64,000 nt of DNA, from assembly GCF_030812415.1 (NCBI RefSeq), contig NZ_JAUSST010000003.1, positions 248,001-312,000 of the forward strand, given 5' to 3'. Positions 51,722 to 60,404 of the stretch are shown piece by piece (position 1 is the stretch's first letter; each line of letters begins with the position of its first letter). A program made the translations under genes and the position numbers. The notes under the pieces were generated by a model. It made no database searches. It was not told where the DNA came from and saw nothing but the letters and a program-made list of their open reading frames with translations. The stretch is from Paenibacillus harenae. GTDB lineage: Bacteria > Bacillota > Bacilli > Paenibacillales > Paenibacillaceae.

Positions 51722-52815
51722 TGCAGAACCAGGTTAAGGAAAATTACACAATTTCCGGATTCTTTGTATTTTTCTTAATCGCTGTTTCTCAAAAAACCGG
51801 TATTGTGTCGAATTTTCAAAGTCTAGTCGTTAGGGATGCCGGTCAAGATGCTTGGATTTCGGTTATGTTATTGGGTTTGAGCCTGCATTTAATCATCTGG
51901 ATGGTCTATAAGATGCTCGGCTATCCCGCAAAAGATGTAATAGACTTACATCGAACGATCTTCGGCAACTTCATGGGCAATTCCCTTTCACTGTTATTAG
52001 TCGGATACTTCTTCATAATATCTCTATTTGTCTTTCGAACTTACATTGAAATCATTCAAGTATGGGTATTTCCAACTACTCAAACCTGGGCATTGGCAGC
52101 GATCTTTATTTGTATGATTTATTATTTTGTATCCGGCGGGTTCAGGGTATTAACCGGAGTATGTTTTTTCGGGTTTTTGATCCCTTCATTTTTAATCTTT
52201 TTTCTTTACTTCCCGATTCGACAAGGTGATCTCCAAAATTTAATGCCAGTACTCAATCACTCTTTTCTTGATTTGCTTAAAGCATCTAAATCTTCCAGCT
52301 TTATTTACTTCGGAATTGAAACATTGCTTATTTACTTCCCTTTCTTAAAATTACCCGAGAAAACCGCAAAATGGGCGCATATCGCCTTGCATTACGGTAC
52401 ATTCGAATATACAGTACTAACTGTTGTAACCCTTATGTATTTTTGTCAGGGACTGCTAAAGCATACCCTGTGGCCTAGTTTGGGGATGACGAAAATTATT
52501 GAGTTTACCTTTATTACAAGGTTTGAATATATTTTTATTTTTTTGTGGCTTATGGTTATCATCCCTACGATTTGTATCCCTATTTGGTGCTGCACGAGAA
52601 TTATGAAAAGAGTTGCCACGCTTAAACCCCGGCTATCTTTGCCTTTCATACTCGCAACCCTTCTCATCGCCGCGCTGATGTTCAACGAACGTATGAATAT
52701 CGATGTATTTGAAAAATTCATCATTGAGATGAGATTTTATTTTATCTATGCTTACATACCGTTCATATTTATCATTTATGTTATCAGAGCTAAGATTGGA
52801 ATAAATCGGAAATAA
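51721..52815 (+). CDS. spore germination permease subunit B (GerAB/endospore permease family)
   Basis: 364 residues with ten hydrophobic segments of the APC/GerAB type (YTISGFFVFFLIAVSQKTGI at the start; FIIYVIRAKIGINRK at the end). It probably carries the ligand pocket of the receptor. Gene order A-C-B is a common variant of the A-B-C operon. Confidence 0.92.
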   Translation: MQNQVKENYTISGFFVFFLIAVSQKTGIVSNFQSLVVRDAGQDAWISVMLLGLSLHLIIWMVYKMLGYPAKDVIDLHRTIFGNFMGNSLSLLLVGYFFIISLFVFRTYIEIIQVWVFPTTQTWALAAIFICMIYYFVSGGFRVLTGVCFFGFLIPSFLIFFLYFPIRQGDLQNLMPVLNHSFLDLLKASKSSSFIYFGIETLLIYFPFLKLPEKTAKWAHIALHYGTFEYTVLTVVTLMYFCQGLLKHTLWPSLGMTKIIEFTFITRFEYIFIFLWLMVIIPTICIPIWCCTRIMKRVATLKPRLSLPFILATLLIAALMFNERMNIDVFEKFIIEMRFYFIYAYIPFIFIIYVIRAKIGINRK

Positions 52816-52825
52816 GGGCTGCCAC

Positions 52826-53280
52826 ATGACAGCCCCTAAAGGATTTATGTTACCTACTCTTACAGCTTCTTGTCATCGTGGGAAATTACCGATTTGGCGG
52901 GCAGTAGGGGGATTGCCGGAAAGCGGGATTAAAGCAGGCCTTGCCGGCGTGCCATTGACTCTTGCTACGCATAGTGGTGTGTCGAGGTATTTTAAGACAG
53001 CGGTGGATGCGTACCGTCAAGCCGCAAATCAAGCTGGTCATGATCCGGCTAATCTGCCCGTAGCAACGACCACAATACTTTATGTCGCTGAAAATTCGCA
53101 GGATGCGCAGAACGAGTTCTATCCGCATATGGATCACGTTTATCGAACAATGCGGGGCATGCCTTTCCCAAGGCATCAATTTTTACAATCTGCTAATATC
53201 GAGGATGCTTTAATGGTGGGAAGCCCTCAGCTTGTCATCGAGATAATTTTGCGCAGTATGGATCGCCGAAGGTATAAAGA
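52826..53280 (+). pseudogene. luciferase-like monooxygenase fragment
   Basis: From about 52886, LPIWRAVGGLPESGIKAGLAGVPLTLATHS, quoted in pieces as AVGGLPESGIKAGLAG and GVPLTLAT, matches the middle of LLM-class flavin monooxygenases, followed by YVAENSQDAQNEFYPHMDHV and ALMVGSPQLVIEIIL. The N-terminal flavin domain is missing and the end shifts frame near 53280. Confidence 0.7.
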
Positions 53281-53380
53281 CCGATCTCGAAACGTTTGTA
53301 TTGAACATTCTCAGCTACATTATTCAACGGGAACACCTGCTTTCATTTATTTTGTCATTAATGGATTGGAGCGAATACAA

Positions 53381-53751
53381 ATGGAACAAGATTTGAGTTA
53401 CTGCAGGATAGAGCCTGCGTTGGACGTTATGACGGGCAGATGGAAAATCCCTATTTTATATATGCACTTTCAAGGCACTAAACGGTTTAGCGATCTTCAG
53501 AAAGGCATACCAAACATCACGAAAAATGCTGACCACGCAACTTGCGTGAGCTTGAAGAGCATTATATTGTTAAACGGGTGGTATACCAGGCTGTTCCACA
53601 TAAAGCGAAATATCCATTAACGGAATACGGCAGTACTTTAGAAGCGATATTAACATTGATGCATCAATGGGGCAGCGCCCATTTGGATTACATGCGAATC
53701 AAAAGCGAGCAACCTTTCCGGAAAGGTCAAAATTTGCAGCAGGACACTTAA
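53381..53751 (+). pseudogene. HxlR-family regulator, frameshifted
   Basis: From 53381 MEQDLSYCRIEPALDVMTGR and WKIPILYMHF give an HxlR head (here beginning with a Cys-containing CRIEPAL motif). After about 48 codons the family sequence continues in another frame (LRELEEHYIVKRVVYQAVPH from 53542), with two shifts between. It sits upstream of the intact SDR gene and may have been its regulator. Confidence 0.75.
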
Positions 53752-53983
53752 CTTTAAGTGTTTGCAATGCCATTATGATGCCGAAGGATCGGTTTGAGAA
53801 GTAGTTACTTTTTTCTGTCCAGGTTACCTTTGCGTAACCATGCTTGCGCAGGCTTCGGCTTTGAACCGAATAGACAAATAAATCGAGCTTTATAGACCGG
53901 GGAAAAAGCAGTATAGTTTACTCATGCACGACAGCAATACTTCTTCTCAGATATAAAAGACAAAGAATAGGTGGGAGTATATA
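53752..53983. other. promoter region of the SDR gene
   Basis: No gene. A GTAGTTACTTTTTTCTGTCC element and GGTGGGAG ribosome-binding site are visible; operators for the broken HxlR cannot be defined. Confidence 0.4.
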
Positions 53984-54829
53984 ATGGCAAAGCAAAAAGT
54001 ATGGGTAGTCACAGGAGCTGCCCGAGGAATTGGTTTGGAGATCGTTAAAGCCGTGCTCGCAACCGGGGATCAGGTTATAGCAACGGTCCGGCGTTCCCCG
54101 GAGACCTTGTTGGATAAGCTGGGTAAACCCGCTAATCTTAGCGTCGAAATATTGGACATTACGAATGAGGCGCAGGCGAAGGAAGCCGCGGACCAGATCG
54201 TTCAGAAATTCGGAAAAATTGATGTCCTGGTCAATAACGCCGGCTTTGGTCTTCTGAGTGCAGTGGAGGAAGCTTCCGCGGATGAGGTGAGAAAGAATTT
54301 CGAGACGAACGTTTTTGGATTGCTCAACGTGACACGCGCAGTGCTGCCGTATATGAGAAACGAACGTTCGGGACATATTATAAATATCTCGTCTGTTGGC
54401 GGATTAAGCGGAAATATCGGCTGGGGCGTATACGGTTCGACCAAGTTCGCCGTTGAAGGGCTTACGGAGTCCTTGGCTTTAGAGCTGGCACCGCTTGGAA
54501 TTCATGCTACCGTAGTAGCTCCGGGCTTCTTCCGCACGGACTTCCTCGATGCATCTTCTCTTAGCAATTCGGATCGGATTATTCCCGATTACGCGGAAAC
54601 CGTCGGGAAGATGAGGGAATTCGCCGTAGAGGCTAACCGCAAGCAGCCAGGTGATCCCGTCAAGCTGGCTAAAGCTATCGTTCAGGTTGCGAATGCCGAG
54701 AAGCCGCCTGTCCATTTGCCGCTCGGGAAAGATTCCTTGCAAAGATACCGGGAAAAGACAGCCGACTTTGAAAGAGATATCGAAAATTGGTATGATGTCA
54801 TTACTGGCACGGATCATGATGATGTATAA
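53984..54829 (+). CDS. short-chain dehydrogenase/reductase
   Basis: 281 residues. TGAARGIG cofactor motif at 11-18, NNAG near 86, catalytic SSVGG near 137 and YGSTK near 150. Length and C-terminal extension place it with YbbO/DltE-like SDRs that reduce small carbonyls. Intact, with a good GTGGGAG site, in the otherwise decayed right half of the transposon. Confidence 0.9.
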   Translation: MAKQKVWVVTGAARGIGLEIVKAVLATGDQVIATVRRSPETLLDKLGKPANLSVEILDITNEAQAKEAADQIVQKFGKIDVLVNNAGFGLLSAVEEASADEVRKNFETNVFGLLNVTRAVLPYMRNERSGHIINISSVGGLSGNIGWGVYGSTKFAVEGLTESLALELAPLGIHATVVAPGFFRTDFLDASSLSNSDRIIPDYAETVGKMREFAVEANRKQPGDPVKLAKAIVQVANAEKPPVHLPLGKDSLQRYREKTADFERDIENWYDVITGTDHDDV

Positions 54830-54999
54830 GTCCGAGCACGCTTGTGCGGGGCGGTCGAATTTTGTTGGATATCGCGGGTACTCGCTAGTCGAGTTCTGTA
54901 TGATTTTAAGGGCTGCGTTGAACTCAAAAGTACCGTAATCATTAAGTTGATTGCGGGACTTTTGTGTCAAAAATAAAATTGAAAAGGAGTAACATATAC

Positions 55000-55866
55000 A
55001 TGACAAATTCAGCTGTTTCGGCATCCGCAGCAGGCATTATTACGGTTGGCGACGGACTCAAGGTTAACCGTTTGGGGTTTGGTGCCATGCAATTGACAGG
55101 CCCCGGTGTGTGGGGAGAACCAAAAGACTTGGATGAAGCCATTCGCGTACTTCGTCGGGCGGTGGAACTGGGTGTTAATTTCATTGACACAGCAGATTCA
55201 TATGGACCATTTATATCCGAGCAACTTATCAAACAGGCACTGCACCCATACAAAGATGGCCTTATTATTGCAACGAAAGTTGGACTGACGAGACCGGGTC
55301 CTAATCAATGGGTTCCTGTTGGCCGTCCCGAATACTTGCGGCAACAGGTAGAACTCTGTTTGCGCCACCTTGGTCTGGACCGGATAGACCTTTTGCAGTT
55401 GCACCGCATTGATCCGAAGGTTCCCCTCGAAGAGCAGATTGGCGAACTCGCGCTGTTGCAAAAGGAAGGCAAGATCCGTTACATCGGTTTGAGCGAAGTG
55501 AGTGTCCCGCAAATCGAAGCAGCAAGAAAAATTGCCCAAATCGTGTCGGTGCAAAACCTGTACAATCTGGCAAAGCGAGATGCAGAACCCGTTCTCGAGT
55601 ATTGCGAAGCGCAGCAGATCGCGTTCATTCCATGGTACCCGTTAGCAACCGGTGAATTAGCTAAGGAAGACGGTATTCTCGGCAAACTGTCCAAAGAACG
55701 CGGAATCCAGCCATCGCAGCTTGCACTTGCATGGTTACTGAAACGTTCACCGGTCATAATGCCAATTCCTGGAACTTCGTCTGTGGCGCATCTGGAAGAG
55801 AATATCGCTGCTGCAGGAATTGAACTAAGTGATGAGGATTTTGCGAAGTTATCAAATGCAGTTTAA
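55000..55866 (+). CDS. aldo/keto reductase, YdbC/pyridoxal-reductase-like
   Basis: 288 residues from the ATG at 55000 (AAAAGGAG upstream). Catalytic tetrad in DTADSYGPF (Asp, Tyr), IIATKVGL (Lys) and DLLQLHRID (His); C-terminal cofactor segment [16 protein letters not shown]. Members reduce aldehydes including pyridoxal. It stands 170 bases after the SDR gene and probably shares its transcript; both would detoxify carbonyls. Confidence 0.9.
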   Translation: MTNSAVSASAAGIITVGDGLKVNRLGFGAMQLTGPGVWGEPKDLDEAIRVLRRAVELGVNFIDTADSYGPFISEQLIKQALHPYKDGLIIATKVGLTRPGPNQWVPVGRPEYLRQQVELCLRHLGLDRIDLLQLHRIDPKVPLEEQIGELALLQKEGKIRYIGLSEVSVPQIEAARKIAQIVSVQNLYNLAKRDAEPVLEYCEAQQIAFIPWYPLATGELAKEDGILGKLSKERGIQPSQLALAWLLKRSPVIMPIPGTSSVAHLEENIAAAGIELSDEDFAKLSNAV

Positions 55867-55938
55867 AAGACAAGCCGTTTAACGACTAAGTGATTTGAAC
55901 GACTAAGTGATTCACTTTTTCGTATTATTTAAATATGA

Positions 55939-55964
55939 ACCGGGGGCACAGCACCCCGGTTTTT
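55939..55964 (+). terminator. terminator after the aldo/keto reductase gene
   Basis: ACCGGGG pairs with CCCCGGT, followed by TTTTTCC. Confidence 0.85.
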
Positions 55965-55999
55965 CCATTAGGAATGGCGGTTATCGATAGGAGGAAATG

Positions 56000-56338
56000 C
56001 TATTGTCTCTGCGAGCGGAAAAAGTACTCGATATTCCTTCTATGGCGATTGCTCTGATCCGGACGTTACTAAAGCAAAAGAGAAATTATGTCTCGAGCCT
56101 TTCTCGCCTTTCGTGACTCCGGTTACGCTTAGAGATAAAAATTTCGGAAGTATCCCCCGTGTATATATCGAAACACTAAAGGATAAACTCGTTAAATCTT
56201 CAAAGAAAGATGTATAGCGAGTCTTCAAGTGAAGCCATTATTTCTTTGGACTCGGATCACTCGCCTTTTATTTCGCAGCCCCATGTTTTAGCCTATCATC
56301 TAAAGAATATAGCTAAGGTATATGGAGCACAGGGATGA
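56000..56338 (+). pseudogene. alpha/beta hydrolase, C-terminal remnant
   Basis: Frames here spell the end of a salicylate-esterase-like alpha/beta hydrolase: RVYIETLKDK, then in another frame MYSESSSEAIISLDSDHSPF and SQPHVLAYHLKNIAKVYGAQ, including the family's DHSPF histidine motif. The N-terminal half and the frame are lost. Confidence 0.65.
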
Positions 56339-56367
56339 GGAATCAAAAATAGATAAATAAACGGACT

Positions 56368-56392
56368 ACGGCAGCCATAAACGGCTGCCTTA
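56368..56392 (+). terminator. hairpin after the hydrolase remnant
   Basis: GGCAGCC pairs with GGCTGCC around six bases. The stem resembles the hairpins of the intergenic repeat family but recognisable cores are missing. Confidence 0.5.
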
Positions 56393-56415
56393 GTGCGTTA
56401 AAGAGATCGACTCGA

Positions 56416-57060
56416 TTGCGTATAAAATTTTCCACCTATGCGAACAATACGGCTAGCCATAGGATCTACATCTCACTTGTTGTGGGTATAGATATCACGA
56501 AGGAAACTCATGTAGCACAAGCAACTAATTTTTGCGGCATCATACTTAGTAAGCGATATCTATCATTCTCAAATACAATTCCGACAAGGGCAAGAGCGTT
56601 GTCATGGTGAATCCGGCCACCATCAAATATGAAACAAGGAGAATCGCGATAATTCTCCCTCCAAAAGTGATACGAAGGATGCACTTGTCATCGCTGATGT
56701 GGTTAGCCGAGGCTTCTACTATGAATACTCGCGACAGGCTATCGTTTTTCAAAGGTTGAAAAAGATTATGAGTGACCGGGAATTTTGGGTGACGAATAGT
56801 GTACGGCTGCAGAACCGGATCATTCGCTTCCCTGAGTATTTCTCAGTGTTTGAAGACTGGACCTGCAAATAGTCCTTAGCTACTTTGAAAGAATTCCCTT
56901 CTCCGCAGGATCTAGCGTCACTGTTCATATCAGAAGTGATCACAGGATGGAGAGAACATGTGAAGCGAGCCGGTGGCTCCAATGGCATGCAGAAAGCTGC
57001 GTAGCTCATCGCTCAAGCAAAGCGTAGTGTAGGCGAACGACTGCCTAATCAAATAATAGG
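56416..57060 (+). mobile_element. IS110-family transposase remnant
   Basis: Successive frames match an IS110 transposase: VVGIDITKETHVAQATNFCG (the DEDD catalytic start), VMVNPATIKYET, SDTKDALVIADVVSRGFYYE, and a later AGGSNGMQKA-like part. Several stops and shifts; no intact ends found. It is inactive and shows the age of the right half of the transposon. Confidence 0.75.
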
Positions 57061-57244
57061 TAAGACTTGAATTAATAAGAGTTATGGAGGAAATAAAGTG
57101 ATAATCAAGGAATTTTCACTTCAAGAAATCTAGTCATTTTTGTTTATAAATGGATAATCAAGGTCTGGAAAACACACGACTAGTCGTAAGTTTCAGCATA
57201 TTTATATACACCACCTACAGGCATTTAAAAAACATTTTTCAAGC

Positions 57245-57650
57245 AATCTTAGATACTCCAAATGTTCCATTTCTTAAGAATCTCTCCTAAGCTAAACTCA
57301 GATGTGGAACTATGCAAGAGATGTCCATTCAAGGAAGGGTGTTATACCGAAGGAGCAAAGAGCAAAACCTATTCGGTGAGTATTAAATCCGCTAAGCACA
57401 CCGAACAAATGACGTTCCGAGAAAAGTGAGTACTTCAAAGAGAAGGCAAACAGTGAGCTCAAATACAGGCACGGGTACGACGTAGCGTCATCTTCGGGTC
57501 TTACTGGTATGCAATTACAAGGCGCAATGGCGATTTTCACTGTAAACCTGAAAAGAATATTGAAGCTGATGAATTAAGAAATGAGTCACAAGTAACTGAA
57601 TGTACATCGAAAAACGAGCAAAACACCCAATATTAGGGAGTGGTGGTTGT
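57245..57650 (+). mobile_element. IS1182-family transposase C-terminal remnant
   Basis: From about 57295 one frame reads ELCKRCPFKEGCYTEGAKSK (Cys-rich motif typical of IS1182) and YSVSIKSAKHTEQMTF; a shift leads to ELKYRHGYDVASSSGLTGMQ and AMAIFTVNLKRILKL, the end of the family. A short internal deletion removes the segment between. Most of the transposase is missing. Confidence 0.75.
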
Positions 57651-57990
57651 TTTTTTGTTTCCAGCCTTTAGGCTAATCCGAAAAACTAAGAGTTCTTCAG
57701 CGGCCTCGTACGCCGCCAAGGTCTTCTCTTTTTGTTGGGATGATGCTTATAAATTAGCAGGGGGAGATTACCCATCGTTAAATCAGTGCGATCTGTTCCA
57801 TATCCGATTTCTTAACGAGCACTAGGAGAAAATACATACAGGAGATAACTGCCCACCAATAGGCTGATAGATGAGCCAATCAACCAGGTGGACACGATGG
57901 CCGGATGAATACCTCCAGGGTCTTCTGTTTGTGGACTCCGAATAGTCAATATACATTTCATGTATAAATATGCATTATGTCCATTTCGGA
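57651..57990. other. stretch with no gene before the transposon right end
   Basis: A 61-codon frame at 57640-57825 lacks support and probably belongs to the IS tail. Nothing else seen. Confidence 0.4.
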
Positions 57991-57991
57991 T

Positions 57992-58124
57992 ATTCTCATC
58001 AATTATGAAAATCAGTGCTAACCTGAGCTATCTGGAGATGTACGTTTCTCACTTATTATGAAACCCACCTCTTTATAAACCAATCTTTTCGTTGCTGTTT
58101 TCTCAGAAAATATGACGCCACACA
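57992..58124 (-). repeat. transposon right end with three subterminal motifs
   Basis: Read inward from 58124, TCATATTTTCTGAGAAAA, TTTCATAATAAGTGAGAAAC and TTTCATAATTGATGAGAATA occur at spacings of about 55 and 53 bp, all facing inward and matching the left-end motif. Confidence 0.75.
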
Positions 58125-58318
58125 AGCCTGCAATTCATCACGATGTTTTCTTTCTCAAAATTAGAAGAGGAACAATTTATCATATTTATGATGATCGTGG
58201 ATGCGATGTAATTTCAAATTCAATTTCAGGAATTAAACATATTTTTCTTAAATACAACGATTGGATATTAAATTATGATAGGGAATCCATTAATAAAACA
58301 TTTGATGAAGTCTTCTAA
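58125..58318 (+). pseudogene. DUF3885 gene, 3' part (split by the transposon)
   Basis: After the second AGCCT copy, 58130 resumes the DUF3885 frame: AIHHDVFFLKIRRGTIYHIY, DDRGCDVISN, KYNDWILNYDRESINKTF. Joining codon CCT at 46443-46445 to GCA at 58130 rebuilds a 217-residue protein. The ATG at 58112 lies in the transposon end, so this fragment is probably not expressed usefully. Confidence 0.9.
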
Positions 58319-58387
58319 GAAGCCAGCAACAGCATCTAATTATGTTTTGGGTAATCGGCCCAGAAGATACTTCTAAGTACATGCATC

Positions 58388-58460
58388 ATTAAGCTAACGG
58401 GTACGATAGTTCAATAATTGAAGCGGCGGACCAAAATTTGGTCCGCCGCTTTATCAATAA
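58388..58460 (+). repeat. attC-like intergenic repeat, copy L
   Basis: Left core ATTAAGCTAACGGGTACGAT then AGTTCAAT, perfect 13-bp stem AAGCGGCGGACCA / TGGTCCGCCGCTT, right core decayed (TATCAATAAAC). It follows the split DUF3885 gene by 70 bases, i.e. it belongs to that gene as the other copies belong to theirs. Confidence 0.8.
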
Positions 58461-59040
58461 ACAGTTCATAGGGCTTTTTTCATTGTCTACAATATGGGGG
58501 CTTGACCACATTTTTGTGCCCCCTCGAAATTATGCCATACTATCATATATTAACATCTATTTAAGGGGAAATGTAGATATAAAATTAATGGAGTGGCGGT
58601 TCTACTCATACAATCGCGTAGAACCTTTTAAATTTATTCATGTCCTTTGATGAGTTACAATGAACATTTGGCTAAAGCAATTAGCAAGATTAAACAGGTA
58701 GGAAGAGACCTTTTGTTTCAAACCCGTTTACTTCACCAGAATTTGATCTAGAATCTTTAAAGTCGAAATGGATTCTGAGAACCGGTATAAACAGAAATTA
58801 ATAGCGGAAAGGGAGAGCACCAAGAAATGAAGGAGAAAAAGTAATGGGGTATAGAAGTTACTGTTAATTCAGAGAGAATTGACTCCTATCATCTTCCATA
58901 AAATATATACCCTGTTTTCTACTCTAGGTTCACCATCAGGTATATAATCCCAATTTCGCAAAAATGGATCTACTATAATCATTCTCCCCTTTGTTCTAGT
59001 CCATTGGCAATTTTCTCATTTGTGGCAACCAATGGCGGAC
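58461..59040. other. 580-bp stretch with only gene fragments
   Basis: A start at about 58652 encodes MSYNEHLAKAISKIKQVGRD before losing frame, like the N-terminus of small immunity-type proteins; a 70-codon frame at 58438 is not convincing. Nothing else is recognisable. Confidence 0.35.
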
Positions 59041-59044
59041 CCGA

Positions 59045-59875
59045 CTAATCACGGATATAACGTCCCGGAGAAATTCCTTCCGATTTCGTGAATTGTTTGG
59101 TAAAGGAATAAATATCTCCGTAGCCAAGGCTAACGGCTACGTGTTTGATGGGGAGTCCGGAGAGCAGCATCATTTTTGCCTGCTTCATGATCTGTTCAAT
59201 ATGATACTGCTTAGGGGACAACCCGGTCGTTTCTTTAAATAACTTTCTGAAATTCTCGTAGCCCATATTTACGACTGCTGCCGCTTGTTTAATGTCATAA
59301 TGAATATTACTTGAACCGCCGATTAGCTGGCAGGCCTTCGTTATCTTACTTTCATTTTGCTCGCTCTGAGTATTATTAATGCTACCGTGCAATCGGATAA
59401 TGAGCTCCTGTACCCTCATCAGCAGATAGGGCAGCTTTTCATCCGTCGCGCCTTTGAGGGTGTTTAGCAAGGCAACAAAATCATAAAAAAAATTGGTTGT
59501 ATGCTGGGCCGCTTGCACCTCTTTATCGGAACTTATTATTCCAAGCGTCCTCAAGTAATGATAGACAGGATACCCAACGCTGATGTAAAATTCCAGCCAT
59601 CCCCCATTTGGCTCAATTTCCGTGGAGTGTAAGCGGTCTGGCAAACGTTGAACCAGATCGCCTGCTTGCATGAGAGTAACTGTGCCGTCCTTTGAGATAA
59701 AACGTCCATTGCCCTGCAGGATCAAAAAACAGCTGTAATAGCCTATCTTAAAGTCATATTGAGAACGCTCCGCCGTTCTTTTTCTCATAAAGCCGCATGA
59801 CAAAATGCCTTGGTCGAAATCGTCGCCAATGCACCGATATATGACATCATTTTCCTTAATATCTTCATAATTCAT
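59045..59875 (-). CDS. AraC-family transcriptional regulator
   Basis: 276 residues, AGGAGTGGCG upstream. N-terminal cupin-like sensing domain (FKIGYYSCFLILQGNGRFIS; GDLVQRLPDRLHST) and C-terminal double HTH (IKQAAAVVNMGYENFRKLFK; VSLGYGDIYSFTKQFTKSEG; SPGRYIRD). Typical of Paenibacillus regulators of glycoside hydrolase genes; the neighbouring GH5 gene is the likely target. Part of this gene was duplicated downstream. Confidence 0.9.
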   Translation of the reverse strand: MNYEDIKENDVIYRCIGDDFDQGILSCGFMRKRTAERSQYDFKIGYYSCFLILQGNGRFISKDGTVTLMQAGDLVQRLPDRLHSTEIEPNGGWLEFYISVGYPVYHYLRTLGIISSDKEVQAAQHTTNFFYDFVALLNTLKGATDEKLPYLLMRVQELIIRLHGSINNTQSEQNESKITKACQLIGGSSNIHYDIKQAAAVVNMGYENFRKLFKETTGLSPKQYHIEQIMKQAKMMLLSGLPIKHVAVSLGYGDIYSFTKQFTKSEGISPGRYIRD

Positions 59876-60021
59876 ATCGTCGCCACTCCTACCAAAATGG
59901 ACAAATGAAATACCAGTCTAACCATTCACATAAAGAATTATCCTTATATTATAACGGTGTCGTTATTTTAATCACAACAAATTAGCACAATGGATGGGAG
60001 TGTTACTCATACGTTTGAAGC

Positions 60022-60262
60022 TGAATTGGAGCCGCCGATGAGTTGGCAAGCCTTCGATATTTTATGTTCATTGTGCTCTCTCTGCATATAAGGTTATCCA
60101 ATGCCAGTGGTTTTCGTCGTCCATGATCACGACGTCCACTCGCATGCCTTCCTTAATCCAAAAAATTCATTTTCATCTGATTTACACCTACCAAAATGAA
60201 TAAATGAATTACCAAATGCAACATTTAATTTAAGAAGACTTATCCTTATATTATAGAGGTAT
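60022..60262 (-). pseudogene. eroded duplicate of the AraC gene and its promoter
   Basis: 60022-60085 matches 59306-59370 inside the AraC gene (GCCGCCGATGAGTTGGCAAG against ACCGCCGATTAGCTGGCAGG; TCATTGTGCTCTCTCTG against TCATTTTGCTCGCTCTG). 60170-60262 matches the start and upstream region at 59866-59960 (CTACCAAAATGAATAAATGA, ACTTATCCTTATATTATA). The rest of the copy is gone. Confidence 0.7.
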
Positions 60263-60404
60263 CGATATTATTCACCGCTTCCAACAAACATTCTTTAAGG
60301 AGATGCATGAAAACAACATCGAAGAACTGTCTCAAGTATCGCTGTAAGCCGATTTACTCGAAAGACAGCAATGCCGCGTTATTAAAAAGCAAAGGAGATT
60401 TTTT

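Larger units (their letters stand above)
46446..58124. mobile_element. 11.7-kb transposon with TGTGTGGCGTCATA inverted ends and 5-bp target duplication
   Basis: The left end begins TGTGTGGCGTCATA (46446) and the right end is its exact reverse complement ending at 58124. Both are flanked by AGCCT (46441-46445 and 58125-58129), a 5-bp target duplication. Motifs of the form TCATAAT-x3-TGAGAA recur inward: left at about 46455 and 46499; right, inverted, at about 58111, 58056 and 58003. TG...CA ends, a 5-bp duplication and several subterminal transposase-site-like repeats suit a Tn7/Mu-type DDE system. No TnsA, B or C is inside, so mobility would need a helper; the class is inference, the boundaries are seen. 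Confidence 0.88.

Noticed and set aside
36451..58460. CRISPR array interpretation of the repeats
   Set aside because: Unit spacing is 0.5-3 kb, repeats are long hairpins with gene-sized intervals, and no cas genes are present.
34520..58460. Integron integrase or TnsABC genes
   Set aside because: I looked for tyrosine-recombinase and DDE/TnsB-like sequences; only IS3, IS110 and IS1182 remnants are present, none fitting the repeat cores or the TGTGTGG ends.
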